From positions 124,001 to 188,000 of the forward strand of contig NZ_WNZY01000007.1 of NCBI RefSeq assembly GCF_009725205.1: a stretch of 64,000 bases of DNA, read 5' to 3'. Both the position numbers and the translations under genes were made by a program. The DNA is from Paenibacillus timonensis. Lineage in GTDB: Bacteria > Bacillota > Bacilli > Paenibacillales > Paenibacillaceae. Each line of letters opens with the position of its first letter. Position 1 is the stretch's first letter. The notes beneath the pieces were generated by a model that saw nothing but the letters and a program-made list of their open reading frames with translations, was not told where the DNA came from and ran no database searches. Of this stretch, positions 8,099 to 16,552 are shown piece by piece.

Positions 8099-8449
8099 TT
8101 AATGGGATGCATCTTCTTCCAGCCCGGACGTCACCTCGAGGTCCCAGCCAAGCATGCCGCCGAGAAAATTGTGAATCCGCGTGAAGCCCTGTGCCTGTAG
8201 GTAACGGGCGACTTCGTAACTGCGGGAGCCGCTTCGGCAGACCAACACATATTCCTGCTCCGGGTCGAGTTCTTCCAGCCGGTAGGGGATTTCACCCATC
8301 GGAATCAGGGGGACCCCTGGAATATGCGCAGCTTCGTATTCAAACGGCTCACGGACATCGATGACGACGATGTCGCTGGCAGGATCCTGAAGGATGGCGT
8401 GCAACTCCGCTTTGTCGAAATGGGAGATGCCTCCGATTAGTTGGGGCAT
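8099..8449 (-). CDS. Rhodanese-like sulfurtransferase
   Basis: A single-domain rhodanese of 116 residues. The domain includes IVVIDVREPFEYEAAHIPGVPLIPMGEI and the active-site loop VCRSGSRSYEVARYL with the catalytic cysteine. Such proteins carry persulfide sulfur in the cytoplasm. It lies directly downstream of the cysteine synthase gene on the same strand (45-base gap), consistent with a shared role in sulfur handling; that link is inference from context. Confidence 0.93.
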   Translation of the reverse strand: MPQLIGGISHFDKAELHAILQDPASDIVVIDVREPFEYEAAHIPGVPLIPMGEIPYRLEELDPEQEYVLVCRSGSRSYEVARYLQAQGFTRIHNFLGGMLGWDLEVTSGLEEDASH

Positions 8450-8493
8450 AAATTCATTCCTCTTTTCCCGATAAAATGGTTTGTTTCATCTAC

Positions 8494-9438
8494 TTATTCT
8501 TCTACGCGTGCGGGCTCATCGAAGATGCCCATGCTAAGATACCTCTCCCCGGTGTCCGGAGCGATGCACAAAACGCGGCGCCCAGGGCCTAAGTGCCGAG
8601 CTAAACGAATCGCCGCCCAAACCGAGGCCCCGGACGAAGGTCCGACCAATAGGCCTTCTAGTGCCGCTAATCGCCGTGTCGTCTCCAGCGCATCCGCATC
8701 GCTGACCTGGACGATTTCATCATAGACAGCGGTATTCAGGATCGGTGGGATAAAACCCGGGCTGGTACCGACCAACTTATGCGGGCCGGGTACCCCTCCG
8801 GAGAGGACGGGGGAGCCTTGCGGCTCGACGACGGTGATATGGATGTTCGGCAATACGCCCCGCAGATACTCGCCGGTTCCGGTGATGGTGCCGCCCGTGC
8901 CTGCCGTGGCTACGAACCCGTCGAGCCGGCCATCCATTTGCCGCATGATTTCTGGCCCTGTCGTGAGCCGGTGAATTTCCGGGTTGGCAGGGTTTTGAAA
9001 CTGCTGCGGCATAAAACTGCCGGGGATTTGGTCCAGCAGCTCCCGGGCTTTGGCGATTGCGCCGGGCATGCGCTCCGCAGCCGGCGTCAGCACGACCTCG
9101 GCCCCGTAAGCTTGCAGCAGGACGATTCGCTCTTTCGTCATGTTGTCCGGCATGACGAGGATAATCCGATACCCTTTGGCCGCGGCGTTCATCGCCAGCC
9201 CGATGCCCGTATTCCCGCTTGTCGGCTCGATGATCGTGGCCCCCGGAGCAATCAGACCGGCCTGTTCTGCCTTTGCGAGCATGTGGGCAGCGGCTCGATC
9301 CTTAACGCTTCCGCTCGGATTGGCAAACTCCAGCTTGACGTATACGTCCGCCTCCTCGTTGGAGACCAGTTTGTTTAACTTGACGGCCGGGGTTTCGCCA
9401 ATCAGGTCTGTAATGCTTCGGACCGCTTTACGATTCAT
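8494..9438 (-). CDS. cysK: Cysteine synthase (O-acetylserine sulfhydrylase)
   Basis: A PLP enzyme that makes L-cysteine from O-acetylserine and sulfide. The PLP lysine is K46 in PSGSVKDRAA. The substrate loop EPTSGNTGIG and the phosphate-binding GTGGTITG are both present, and the 314-residue length is normal. The GAGAGAGGG stretch upstream of ATG 9438 acts as ribosome site. A second CysK or CysM elsewhere in the genome is likely, so the symbol refers to family rather than proven main enzyme. It heads a cysK-rhodanese unit. Confidence 0.93.
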   Translation of the reverse strand: MNRKAVRSITDLIGETPAVKLNKLVSNEEADVYVKLEFANPSGSVKDRAAAHMLAKAEQAGLIAPGATIIEPTSGNTGIGLAMNAAAKGYRIILVMPDNMTKERIVLLQAYGAEVVLTPAAERMPGAIAKARELLDQIPGSFMPQQFQNPANPEIHRLTTGPEIMRQMDGRLDGFVATAGTGGTITGTGEYLRGVLPNIHITVVEPQGSPVLSGGVPGPHKLVGTSPGFIPPILNTAVYDEIVQVSDADALETTRRLAALEGLLVGPSSGASVWAAIRLARHLGPGRRVLCIAPDTGERYLSMGIFDEPARVEE

Positions 9439-9555
9439 ATGGCCGAGCCCTCTCTCTCTTAAATTTTAAGTTTTTATCTATTCTACTCGGGAACCTCCTA
9501 TTCTTTCAAGCCACGCCGTTTATTCGACATTTAACCGTTTCCAACCCGGGCATCC

Positions 9556-9616
9556 TATGATAAAGTAGCAGTAACAACGAAGATGAGCCGAAATAGGCCC
9601 CATCTTCTTTTTTTTT
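9556..9616 (+). terminator. Short leader or small transcript: -10-like box and terminator hairpin
   Basis: GAAGATG (9579-9585) pairs with CATCTTC (9601-9607), followed by nine T residues. TATGAT at 9556-9561 could be a -10 box only about 20 bases before the hairpin; the matching -35 is poor. The 229 bases between cysK and the next gene show nothing else definite. No known riboswitch fold was recognised. Confidence 0.6.
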
Positions 9617-9667
9617 GTGAATGGGTGAATTGAATCACAAATAGAAAGACGCAAAAGGGGTGTACAA

Positions 9668-10147
9668 ATGGGGGGGACGGTAGATAAACCGGTGGCAAGT
9701 TTGTTATTGATAGGATTGCAGGGGTTACTCGGAATCGGTGCTGTATTCGGCGGTGGAGCGTTGATGCTAGATCCGTCAGGCGCCTTGTTGGGGATGCCGA
9801 CAGAGTTGATGCAGATCCCGTTGTTCCCGAATTATTTGATTCCGGGGGTGATCCTTCTGATGGCCTTTGGCGTGTTGCCGCTTACGGTCACGACGGCTCT
9901 CGTATGGAAATGGAATTGGGGTTTAGGAGAGAAACTGAACCCATTTAAAGACCGGCATTGGTCTTGGGCCTTTTCCCTTTATATCGGCTTTGGATTAATC
10001 GTCTGGCTTTCGGTCCAAATCTACATTCTCGGCAGTTCTTCGGTCGTACATTTGGTTTATACGGCTTGGGGCTTGGCGATCCAAGCGTTAACCATACTGC
10101 CTTCGGTCACAGGATTTTATCGAAAGTCATTTACGGACAACGCCTAG
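9668..10147 (+). CDS. Small four-helix membrane protein of unknown function
   Basis: A 159-residue hydrophobic protein with about four membrane segments: near residues 8-32 (SLLLIGLQGLLGIGAVFGG), 56-80 (YLIPGVILLMAFGVLPLTVT), 98-122 (WAFSLYIGFGLIVWLSVQIYI) and 128-148. I recognise no named domain. An AAAGGGG site precedes the ATG. A lipoprotein gene follows after 12 bases, so the two are probably cotranscribed; no function is proposed. Confidence 0.75.
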   Translation: MGGTVDKPVASLLLIGLQGLLGIGAVFGGGALMLDPSGALLGMPTELMQIPLFPNYLIPGVILLMAFGVLPLTVTTALVWKWNWGLGEKLNPFKDRHWSWAFSLYIGFGLIVWLSVQIYILGSSSVVHLVYTAWGLAIQALTILPSVTGFYRKSFTDNA

Positions 10148-10159
10148 GAGGGGAGAAAT

Positions 10160-10681
10160 ATGCGTAATCAAAGGATGCCGGGCAACTCTACGCGGCTGCC
10201 CGGCGGAATACGGCTGCTTCTCGGCCTTCTGTGCGCTGTGATGCTGCTGGCTATTTTGGGGGGCTGCAGTCTGGCTACGGAAAGGCAAAAGCAGCTTTAC
10301 GACGACGAAGCGGAGCTGGCCCAGGAAGGCGACACTTTCACCTATGTGAAGCGGGTAGGCGATACGAGCAACGAGTCGAACACGGTGTCCTTCTCCTCTT
10401 TCTACGGGATGGAAACGATTTGGTTCATCCACGCCTCGGCGAAGGGCAAGGTGAATTTCATCCATCAGCAAGAGATCGACGGCGGCCGATTCAAGCTGGT
10501 GGCGATCGGACCGGATCGCGAGGTGACGACGCTTGCCGAAGGAACTAGCGAAGGCAAGATGGAGTTGAAGGTTAGCCCGGGAACGTACCGCATCAAATTT
10601 GTAGGTAACAATGCCAAGGGCCGAGTGAAGACGGAAATCCAGGCAGATGCGGGCATACGTATCGTAGCCGCCGATCATTGA
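10160..10681 (+). CDS. Putative lipoprotein of unknown function
   Basis: A 173-residue protein with a basic start, a hydrophobic stretch (LLLGLLCAVMLLAI) and the lipobox LGGC, so it should be lipid-anchored on the outer face of the membrane. The mature part has alternating strands (DTFTYVKRVGD, TIWFIHASAKGKVNF, GTYRIKFVGNNAKGRVKTEIQ) suggesting a small beta domain. No family was recognised. AGGAGGGG lies upstream of the ATG. It is convergent with a second lipoprotein gene, six bases away. Confidence 0.7.
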   Translation: MRNQRMPGNSTRLPGGIRLLLGLLCAVMLLAILGGCSLATERQKQLYDDEAELAQEGDTFTYVKRVGDTSNESNTVSFSSFYGMETIWFIHASAKGKVNFIHQQEIDGGRFKLVAIGPDREVTTLAEGTSEGKMELKVSPGTYRIKFVGNNAKGRVKTEIQADAGIRIVAADH

Positions 10682-10687
10682 GCAAGG

Positions 10688-11569
10688 TCACCAATTGGAC
10701 AACTCCGTTCGTTTCCAGGTGTCTTTGGCTACGCAGACATAAACATAGTTTTCGTCCCAGGCGATGTCGCCGGGATTTCCGGGAGCTTTGGAAGAAGCCG
10801 GCGTGCGGGACTCGCGAATACGAATTCCGTCTCCATTGATGTCCAGCGCGCTTTGCGGATCCTCCGTACCGATGCCAACTTGTCCATGATCCCGTTTGAT
10901 TGTCAGGGCACTGTCGAGCACTTCTCCTTCATCCGAGTAACGGATCACGTTAAAATCGGCCCCGGCATTGCTTCCCTTGAGCTCGGCGCTGTTGGCACGC
11001 AGACTCCAAAGCGGGGAGGTGGCGTTATCCTTGCCGGTGTTGGCCAACTGCACGTCCCGATTACCTTCGCCGGCTACGCGCAAAATACCGTCCATGACGT
11101 TAAAATTGGAAGAGTGGGTGCGAATCTCGGCGACGTCGGTATCGTAAGGGATTTCCAAACGGGTAAACAGTTGATCCTTATTCTCTCCGGTGGGTGACAT
11201 CGTCGTTTCGATCGAAATATGCTTATGATCATGCTGTTCGGGATTGTTCGCTTTATCATGTGAGATGATCGCCGTTTTGTCCTTCCCTTGCTCATCGGCC
11301 CAAGCGATCGCGGGTTTGGCGCGGTCCCCCGTCCACTGCAGGCGGATCAGGTCGGATAAATGCCCTTCTTTTTCGATCCATTGATTATCGGTAGACAAAT
11401 GGATTCGTTCGTTCTGCGGGAGGGCTAGACCCCCTCCGGGCAGCTTGGACTCCGTAAAAGGGGATGTCGTGGATGAAGCGCCCTTAGAAGAACCGAACAT
11501 TTGGCATCCTCCTACAAAGACGAGGCTGACGCCTAGTGCGGCGATTGATGCGGCTTTGACAAATTTCAT
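10688..11569 (-). CDS. Lipoprotein with a tail-fibre-like C-terminal region
   Basis: 293 residues, starting with a lipoprotein signal ending VFVGGC (cysteine near residue 22). After a low-complexity Ser/Thr linker, the body carries repeated polar strands (IRLQWTGDRAKPAIAWADEQGKD, LFTRLEIPYDTDVAEIRTHSSNF). The C-terminal part has GQVGIGTEDPQSALDINGDGIRIRE followed by GDIAWDENYVYVCVAKDTWKRTEL. The GIGT.PQ..LDI.GD pattern and the closing motif are well known from phage tail fibres and related surface proteins. No phage genes lie nearby. It may be a trimeric surface adhesin-like protein; function is unknown. Confidence 0.7.
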   Translation of the reverse strand: MKFVKAASIAALGVSLVFVGGCQMFGSSKGASSTTSPFTESKLPGGGLALPQNERIHLSTDNQWIEKEGHLSDLIRLQWTGDRAKPAIAWADEQGKDKTAIISHDKANNPEQHDHKHISIETTMSPTGENKDQLFTRLEIPYDTDVAEIRTHSSNFNVMDGILRVAGEGNRDVQLANTGKDNATSPLWSLRANSAELKGSNAGADFNVIRYSDEGEVLDSALTIKRDHGQVGIGTEDPQSALDINGDGIRIRESRTPASSKAPGNPGDIAWDENYVYVCVAKDTWKRTELSNW

Positions 11570-11765
11570 TCCATTCTCTCCTTTTCGGTGAATATTTGAC
11601 GGCCTATGTGTTTTTTTGGCCGCAGTTCTATAGAGATCATAATGATTTTAAAAAGGGCAGGGCAATAGGCATTTCGGATGGTTTCAGGGGCTCGGGGCGA
11701 GCGCATATGCAAAATGGCAGGAAATTGGGAAGTAAGCATCAGACTAGATGAAGGAGGAATTAACT

Positions 11766-12083
11766 ATGAGTGGAGCCCCCTCTTTTGAAGAATTCAAGAG
11801 GTACGTGATCCTGCTTTCCCTAAATCCGGGCCGACGATTGGACGAGGAATTAATCCGCGAACACGTTGCTCACCTAAGAGAACTGGACCGAAACGGTCAA
11901 CTTGTGATATGCGGGCCTTTTCTCGATTACAAGGGCGGGATGGTCATTATCCAAGCGGACAGTCTGGAGGAAGCAAGGAAAATCGCGGAACGCGATCCGT
12001 TCGTGAAATCGGGAGCGGAGAACTATGAGCTTCGAACCTGGGCGATTTCCTGTGAAGAAAATCAGCATTTGGGGATGGGTTGA
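11766..12083 (+). CDS. YCII-domain protein
   Basis: A 105-residue soluble protein of the YciI-like family, a ferredoxin-like dimeric fold of unclear activity. The block REHVAHLRELDRNGQLVICGPFLDYKGGMVIIQADSLEEARKIAERDPFVKSGAENYELRTW matches the usual YCII layout, including the conserved His and Asp-Pro. GAAGGAGGAA precedes ATG 11766, so the in-frame ATG at 11748 is not used. It stands alone. Confidence 0.88.
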   Translation: MSGAPSFEEFKRYVILLSLNPGRRLDEELIREHVAHLRELDRNGQLVICGPFLDYKGGMVIIQADSLEEARKIAERDPFVKSGAENYELRTWAISCEENQHLGMG

Positions 12084-12116
12084 GGAGTTGGACCTAAGAC
12101 GAAGGTTTTGTCAAGT

Positions 12117-12260
12117 TGTGGACAAGGTTATCCACAGCTTGTTGGCTATCTTGATGAAAAGTTGATGAAAGCTTGCGTACCAGCCTATGAAGCAAGATCG
12201 AAGAAAACGAGTCTCATGTTTTCAGAAAACTGTGGATAATGTGGACAAGTTGGTGGATAA
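12117..12260. promoter_or_regulatory. DnaA-box cluster
   Basis: Within 144 bases there are five DnaA-box matches: TGTGGACAA (12117-12125), TTATCCACA (12128-12136, perfect), TGTGGATAA (12231-12239, perfect, opposite strand), TGTGGACAA (12240-12248) and GGTGGATAA (12252-12260). A weaker TGTGTATAA lies at 12357-12365. The 327 bases between the YCII gene and the ABC-F gene hold no gene. No dnaA, dnaN or DNA-unwinding region is adjacent, so this is not a typical oriC; it looks like a regulatory DnaA cluster. Confidence 0.8.
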
Positions 12261-12295
12261 AACAGGGTTTTGACAAAAAACGACGATTTCCCCGG

Positions 12296-12322
12296 AAAAA
12301 AACGGCCCCGCGGGCCGTTTTT
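12296..12322. terminator. Rho-independent terminator, probably bidirectional
   Basis: AAAAACGGCCC, a CGC loop and GGGCCGTTTTT form a strong stem with A- and T-runs on both sides, between the DnaA boxes and the 3' end of the ABC-F gene. Confidence 0.85.
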
Positions 12323-12410
12323 AGGTCGAATATTTTCTGCATAATGGGGATAACGCTGTGTATAACCAAGGTGAAAAAAATGGGGTAAGGATCAAAATAT
12401 TTTGTGAATT

Positions 12411-14378
12411 TTATCCTTCAGCCAAGGATTCCCATTCCTCATAGGCCGTGGATAACTGTTCTTTCCGGCGGTCGATCCCGTCCTGCCGCTCTTGGACTGC
12501 GGTGTAGTCCTGATAGACCTCGGGAAGGGTCAGTTCCGATTCCAGTCGGGCAATTTCGTCCTCGAGCACGGAGATCAATTCCTCCAGTTGCTCCAACCGG
12601 CGTTGTCGGTTCCGCTCCTCGCGTTTCGCCTGTTTATCGGCTTCATAGGAAGCGGCACCGGATTTAGCTGTCGAAGACTCCGGTTCGGACGGCTTGTTGG
12701 TCGAGTTTGCGTTCGACTTGGCTGCCTCAGCGTTCGCCTGCTCGGTAGCGAGTTCGGCAAGCTCCTGCTTTTTGGCTAAATAATCGTCATAATTACCCAG
12801 GAAATGATCCGCACCATACGGATGAAGTTCAACGATACGCTCCGCCATCTTGTTCAGAAAGTAACGGTCATGGGAGATGAACAGCAGCGTTCCATCGTAT
12901 TCAATCAGAGCGGACTCCAGGACTTCTTTGCTGAATAGGTCCAAATGGTTGGTTGGTTCGTCCAGGATCAACACGTTGGCTTTTTGCAGCATTAGCTTGG
13001 CTAAGGCGACCCGGGCTTTCTCACCGCCGCTTAACGCCGCGACCTTCTTGAGCACGTCCTCGCCGCTGAACAGGAAATTGCCCAGTACGCTGCGAATACG
13101 CGCTTCCTCAATGTGGGGATAGGCACCCCAGACTTCCTCAAGCACCGTGTTGGCGGCATTCAAATGCGTTTGCTCTTGGTCGTAGTAACCGACCTTGACC
13201 TTGGCGCCCCAAGAAATCGTTCCATCCGATGGTCGCAAATCGCCGGTCAGCATTTTCAGCAGCGTCGATTTTCCGATCCCGTTCGGGCCGATCAAGGCTA
13301 CGGTTTCGCCGCGGTATAGATCGAAGTTGACGTTTTGGAATAACGGTTTGGGTTTATCCGCAAACGTGTAGGTAAGGCCATTGACGTGCAGCACTTCCTT
13401 ACCCGTCATAACCTCGGCCTCGAAGGAGAAGGTCGCCCGTTTCAGGTCGCCAAGCGGCCGGTCGAGAACATCCATCTTCTCCAACGCCTTCCGACGGCTT
13501 TGCGCCCGTTTCGTCGTGGACGCACGGACGATGTTCTTCTGAATAAACGCCTCCATTCGGGCGATTTCATCCTGCTGTTTCTCGTATTGCTTCAATTGGC
13601 TTTCGTATTCCGCCGCTTTCAGCTCGATGAAACGGCTGTAGTTCCCCGTATAACGGCGGGATTGATGTCGTTCGATCTCTACAATCGCTGTGACAAGCCG
13701 GTCGAGGAAGTAACGGTCATGCGAGACGACCAGCAAGGCTCCGGAATAATTGCGCAAATAATCCTCGAGCCAGGTTAATGTTTCGATGTCAAGATGGTTG
13801 GTTGGTTCGTCCAGCATCAGCAGGTCCGGTGCCTGCAGCAAAATACGGGCAAGCGCAAGCCGGGTTTTCTGTCCGCCGCTTAACGTTGCGATGGGGGTGT
13901 CCGGCGCAAAATCGCCAAATCCCATACCGTGCAGCACCATGCGGATGCGGGTCTCCATTTCATAACCGCCATGATCTTTGAACCAGTCGGATTTAAGCGC
14001 ATAACGGTCGAGCAACTCCTGGTGCGCTTTCTCGTCCCGGGCTAACTCCGGATCCGCGATCTGCTCTTCCATCCGGCGCAGTTCGCGTTCCGTTTCGATC
14101 AACGGGGCAAACACGGCAAGCATCTCTTCCCAGAGGGTGCGGTCCGATTGTAATCCGCTATTTTGCGCGAGGTAACCGATCGTAGTCTCCTTGGCTTTGA
14201 AAATTTGTCCTCCATCGTGGGATAGTTCTCCAGCCAAAATCTGCAAAAACGTCGATTTACCCGCGCCGTTGACGCCCACGAGGCCGATCCGGTCCCGTTC
14301 GAGCACCTGCAGGTTGATCCCCTCCAGCACGGGGATTACGCCGTATAATTTCGTAATGTTCGAAGCTTGAAGCAGCAT
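12411..14378 (-). CDS. ydiF: ABC-F family ATPase (YdiF-like)
   Basis: A soluble protein with two ABC domains and no membrane part, the ABC-F class that acts on ribosomes. Seen: Walker A GVNGAGKST and GPNGIGKST; signatures LSGGQKTRLALARIL and LSGGEKARVALAKLM; Walker B LLMLDEPTNHLD and VLILDEPTNHLD; a linker between the domains; and a charged C-terminal coiled coil ending near residue 655. The start at 14378 has GGAGGA upstream and begins the normal MLLQASNITK. Position beside the moaC-tat-groES-groEL group matches B. subtilis ydiF. Ribosome-related housekeeping is more likely than drug resistance. Confidence 0.93.
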   Translation of the reverse strand: MLLQASNITKLYGVIPVLEGINLQVLERDRIGLVGVNGAGKSTFLQILAGELSHDGGQIFKAKETTIGYLAQNSGLQSDRTLWEEMLAVFAPLIETERELRRMEEQIADPELARDEKAHQELLDRYALKSDWFKDHGGYEMETRIRMVLHGMGFGDFAPDTPIATLSGGQKTRLALARILLQAPDLLMLDEPTNHLDIETLTWLEDYLRNYSGALLVVSHDRYFLDRLVTAIVEIERHQSRRYTGNYSRFIELKAAEYESQLKQYEKQQDEIARMEAFIQKNIVRASTTKRAQSRRKALEKMDVLDRPLGDLKRATFSFEAEVMTGKEVLHVNGLTYTFADKPKPLFQNVNFDLYRGETVALIGPNGIGKSTLLKMLTGDLRPSDGTISWGAKVKVGYYDQEQTHLNAANTVLEEVWGAYPHIEEARIRSVLGNFLFSGEDVLKKVAALSGGEKARVALAKLMLQKANVLILDEPTNHLDLFSKEVLESALIEYDGTLLFISHDRYFLNKMAERIVELHPYGADHFLGNYDDYLAKKQELAELATEQANAEAAKSNANSTNKPSEPESSTAKSGAASYEADKQAKREERNRQRRLEQLEELISVLEDEIARLESELTLPEVYQDYTAVQERQDGIDRRKEQLSTAYEEWESLAEG

Positions 14379-14641
14379 AGCGAATTCGATCCTCCAAAAA
14401 AAAATTTGCATTCTGTTCATGATGGGGAAAGCATTAGTTCGTTGAAACTCGTACCTTCAGTGTACATGAAACCCAAGCGAATTGCATCGCTGAATGCTTG
14501 GAAGACCGCGTTTTGCAAACCGGGTGCTTTGGTTTTCATTTTCATATAACAATGATACACTAAGGGAGAGAACAGCCGGATCGGCTATGTTGCTAGTGGA
14601 AGACCGGTCATCGTGTGACGGGAGCGGAAGGGGAGAACGGC

Positions 14642-15322
14642 ATGGAGTTTATGGATGCCAAAAAAGAGCTGCGCCAGCGAATGCTGAAGGTTCGCGCCCA
14701 AATTCCGGAGGGATCTCGTTTGGAGCAATCTCTGGCCGCCGGCCGTATAGCCGAACGTGAGGTGCTAAGCCCCCTGCGGGCGCGGCGAGGCGGGAAGCTG
14801 AACTTGTTCTGCTACGTGGCTTTCCGAGATGAACCGGATACTTGGCCATTGCTGGCTAACGGCCTGGCCCAGGGGGACCGGTTGCTCACGCCGAGGATCG
14901 GACCGGAGCGCCGCCTTTCCTTGCACGAGATTTCCGGGACGGAGGACCTCGTTCCCGGTACCTGGGGGATCCGGGAGCCCGCGGGGCATACGGCCGTTTG
15001 GCCTCCTGAGCGCTATCCCGAAATCGACGTCATTGTCGTTCCGGGGCTGGCCTTTGATCGGAACGGGGGGCGGATCGGATTTGGAGCAGGGTATTACGAT
15101 CGCCTAATCGATGAGTTGAGCCGCCTGAGTGGCGGTACCGATCAGGTCGTCCTGGCTGCCCTCGTCCTTCAGGAGTTGATCCTGCCGGAGGGGGCAATCC
15201 CGATGGAACCGCATGATTTCCGGCTAGACCTGTTGTTAACGGCAAAAGAAACGATATATATGAAGGAAAGTAGTGATAAGCTTGACAACCTCGGAATCGG
15301 GTCAAGGAATGACGCATTTTAA
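14642..15322 (+). CDS. 5-formyltetrahydrofolate cyclo-ligase
   Basis: Converts 5-formyl-THF to 5,10-methenyl-THF using ATP, in folate one-carbon metabolism. The 226-residue sequence shows [17 protein letters not shown] at the N-terminus, and the active-site regions [28 protein letters not shown], which are strongly diagnostic (the GRxGxGxGYYDR motif). GGAAGGGGAG precedes ATG 14642. The 3' end overlaps the moaC start, so translation is probably coupled. Confidence 0.93.
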   Translation: MEFMDAKKELRQRMLKVRAQIPEGSRLEQSLAAGRIAEREVLSPLRARRGGKLNLFCYVAFRDEPDTWPLLANGLAQGDRLLTPRIGPERRLSLHEISGTEDLVPGTWGIREPAGHTAVWPPERYPEIDVIVVPGLAFDRNGGRIGFGAGYYDRLIDELSRLSGGTDQVVLAALVLQELILPEGAIPMEPHDFRLDLLLTAKETIYMKESSDKLDNLGIGSRNDAF

Positions 15323-15773
15323 CGAACAAGGCCGAGCCCGTATGGTGGACATTTCCGGGAAATCGGCGACCGTTCGCGTGGCCGTGGCGGAGACGAAGGT
15401 CACCATGCTGCCGTCAACCCTTGAGGCCATTAAAGAAGGGCGGGTCGGCAAAGGCGATGTGCTAGCCGTGGCCCAGGTTGCGGGAATCCAAGGAGCTAAA
15501 CGAACCTCCGATTGGATTCCGATGTGCCATCCGCTGGCGTTGACGGGCGTTAACATCACGTTTGGCGACAACGGACAGGACGAGCTATACATTGAGGCGA
15601 CAGTGAAGACAGAAGGCAAAACGGGCGTTGAAATGGAGGCGCTCACCGCGGTGTCCGCCGCCGCGCTGACCGTGTACGACATGTGCAAGGCGTTGCAAAA
15701 GGACATGGTGATTGGTCCGACGCAGCTACGGTCGAAGTTGGGCGGCAAAAGCGGGGATTACGTGCGTTCATGA
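15309..15773 (+). CDS. moaC: Cyclic pyranopterin monophosphate synthase MoaC
   Basis: MoaC completes cyclic pyranopterin monophosphate formation from the MoaA product in molybdenum cofactor synthesis. Signature blocks are [54 protein letters not shown] and the C-terminal [10 protein letters not shown]. The ATG at 15309 has AAGGA directly against it, which is too close; a TTG at 15282 with AAGGAAAG upstream is a real alternative and would add nine residues. The gene overlaps the end of the cyclo-ligase gene. Confidence 0.94.
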   Translation: MTHFNEQGRARMVDISGKSATVRVAVAETKVTMLPSTLEAIKEGRVGKGDVLAVAQVAGIQGAKRTSDWIPMCHPLALTGVNITFGDNGQDELYIEATVKTEGKTGVEMEALTAVSAAALTVYDMCKALQKDMVIGPTQLRSKLGGKSGDYVRS

Positions 15774-15906
15774 CATTTGCGGCGGCTACTAGATTTTGAT
15801 ATAGATATAGATGGCAGTTTAAAGTTGATTTCAGCATGAATCGACATGATCCGGCATTACGTTGGACTCCGCAGGGAGTTCCTATATGGATGAGGAGGGT
15901 GACTTC

Positions 15907-16392
15907 ATGGTTTGGAAAACAGCGATCCTTACCGCCAGCGACAAAGGAGCCAGGGGAGAACGTGAAGATACGAGCGCCCAAGTAATCCGTGAGCTGGTGG
16001 AGGAGGAATTGGGCGGCGAAATCGTGGAATACCGGATCGTCCCCGATGAACCGGATGAAATTATCGCCGCATTGATTGAAATGACCGATTATTTTCACGC
16101 CGATTTGGTGTTAACTACGGGGGGGACGGAGCTAGCGATTCGTGACGTGACACCGGAAGCGACCCGCCGAGTCATCGAACGCGAAGTGCCGGGCATGGCG
16201 GAGGCGATGCGGTACCGGTTGATGCAGAAGAACCCTGCAGCCATGCTATTTCGGGGGATCGTGGGCATTCGTGGACGTACGCTGATCGTGAATTTGCCGG
16301 GAACACCTAAAGGCGTGCACGAAAATTTGGCGGCGATCATGGACCAGCTGCCGGAAGCGTTACTGATGGTCACGGGACAATTTCGTTTATAA
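15907..16392 (+). CDS. mogA: Molybdopterin adenylyltransferase-type protein (MogA/MoaB)
   Basis: A 161-residue member of the MogA/MoaB family, which adenylates molybdopterin before metal insertion. The fold markers are TAILTASDKGARGEREDTSA, LVLTTGGTELAIRDVTPEAT, PGMAEAMR and IVNLPGTPKGVHENL. The usual GGTG loop reads GGTE here; the following RDVTPEAT is intact. AGGAGGGTG precedes ATG 15907. It follows moaC by about 130 bases in the same direction. Confidence 0.92.
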   Translation: MVWKTAILTASDKGARGEREDTSAQVIRELVEEELGGEIVEYRIVPDEPDEIIAALIEMTDYFHADLVLTTGGTELAIRDVTPEATRRVIEREVPGMAEAMRYRLMQKNPAAMLFRGIVGIRGRTLIVNLPGTPKGVHENLAAIMDQLPEALLMVTGQFRL

Positions 16393-16552
16393 TGAACCTT
16401 CATTATCGGGCCTTATTCTCTGTTTCTTTGTTAAGTTGTTAAATAAATAGACTGTAACTGTGATATTCATTATGGTATGATGTGGGCGAGTGAATGTATC
16501 GGTTCGGATGATCGCTGTCTATTTATTTGCCGTAACGAAAGGAGAATCAACC

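Noticed and set aside
10688-11569. Prophage remnant
   Set aside because: Only the C-terminal motif looks phage-like; the protein has a lipoprotein signal and no other phage gene is nearby.
12084-12410. Chromosomal origin of replication
   Set aside because: Despite the DnaA boxes there is no dnaA-dnaN context, no AT-rich unwinding element with repeats, and the genes nearby are those of the ydiF-groEL region.
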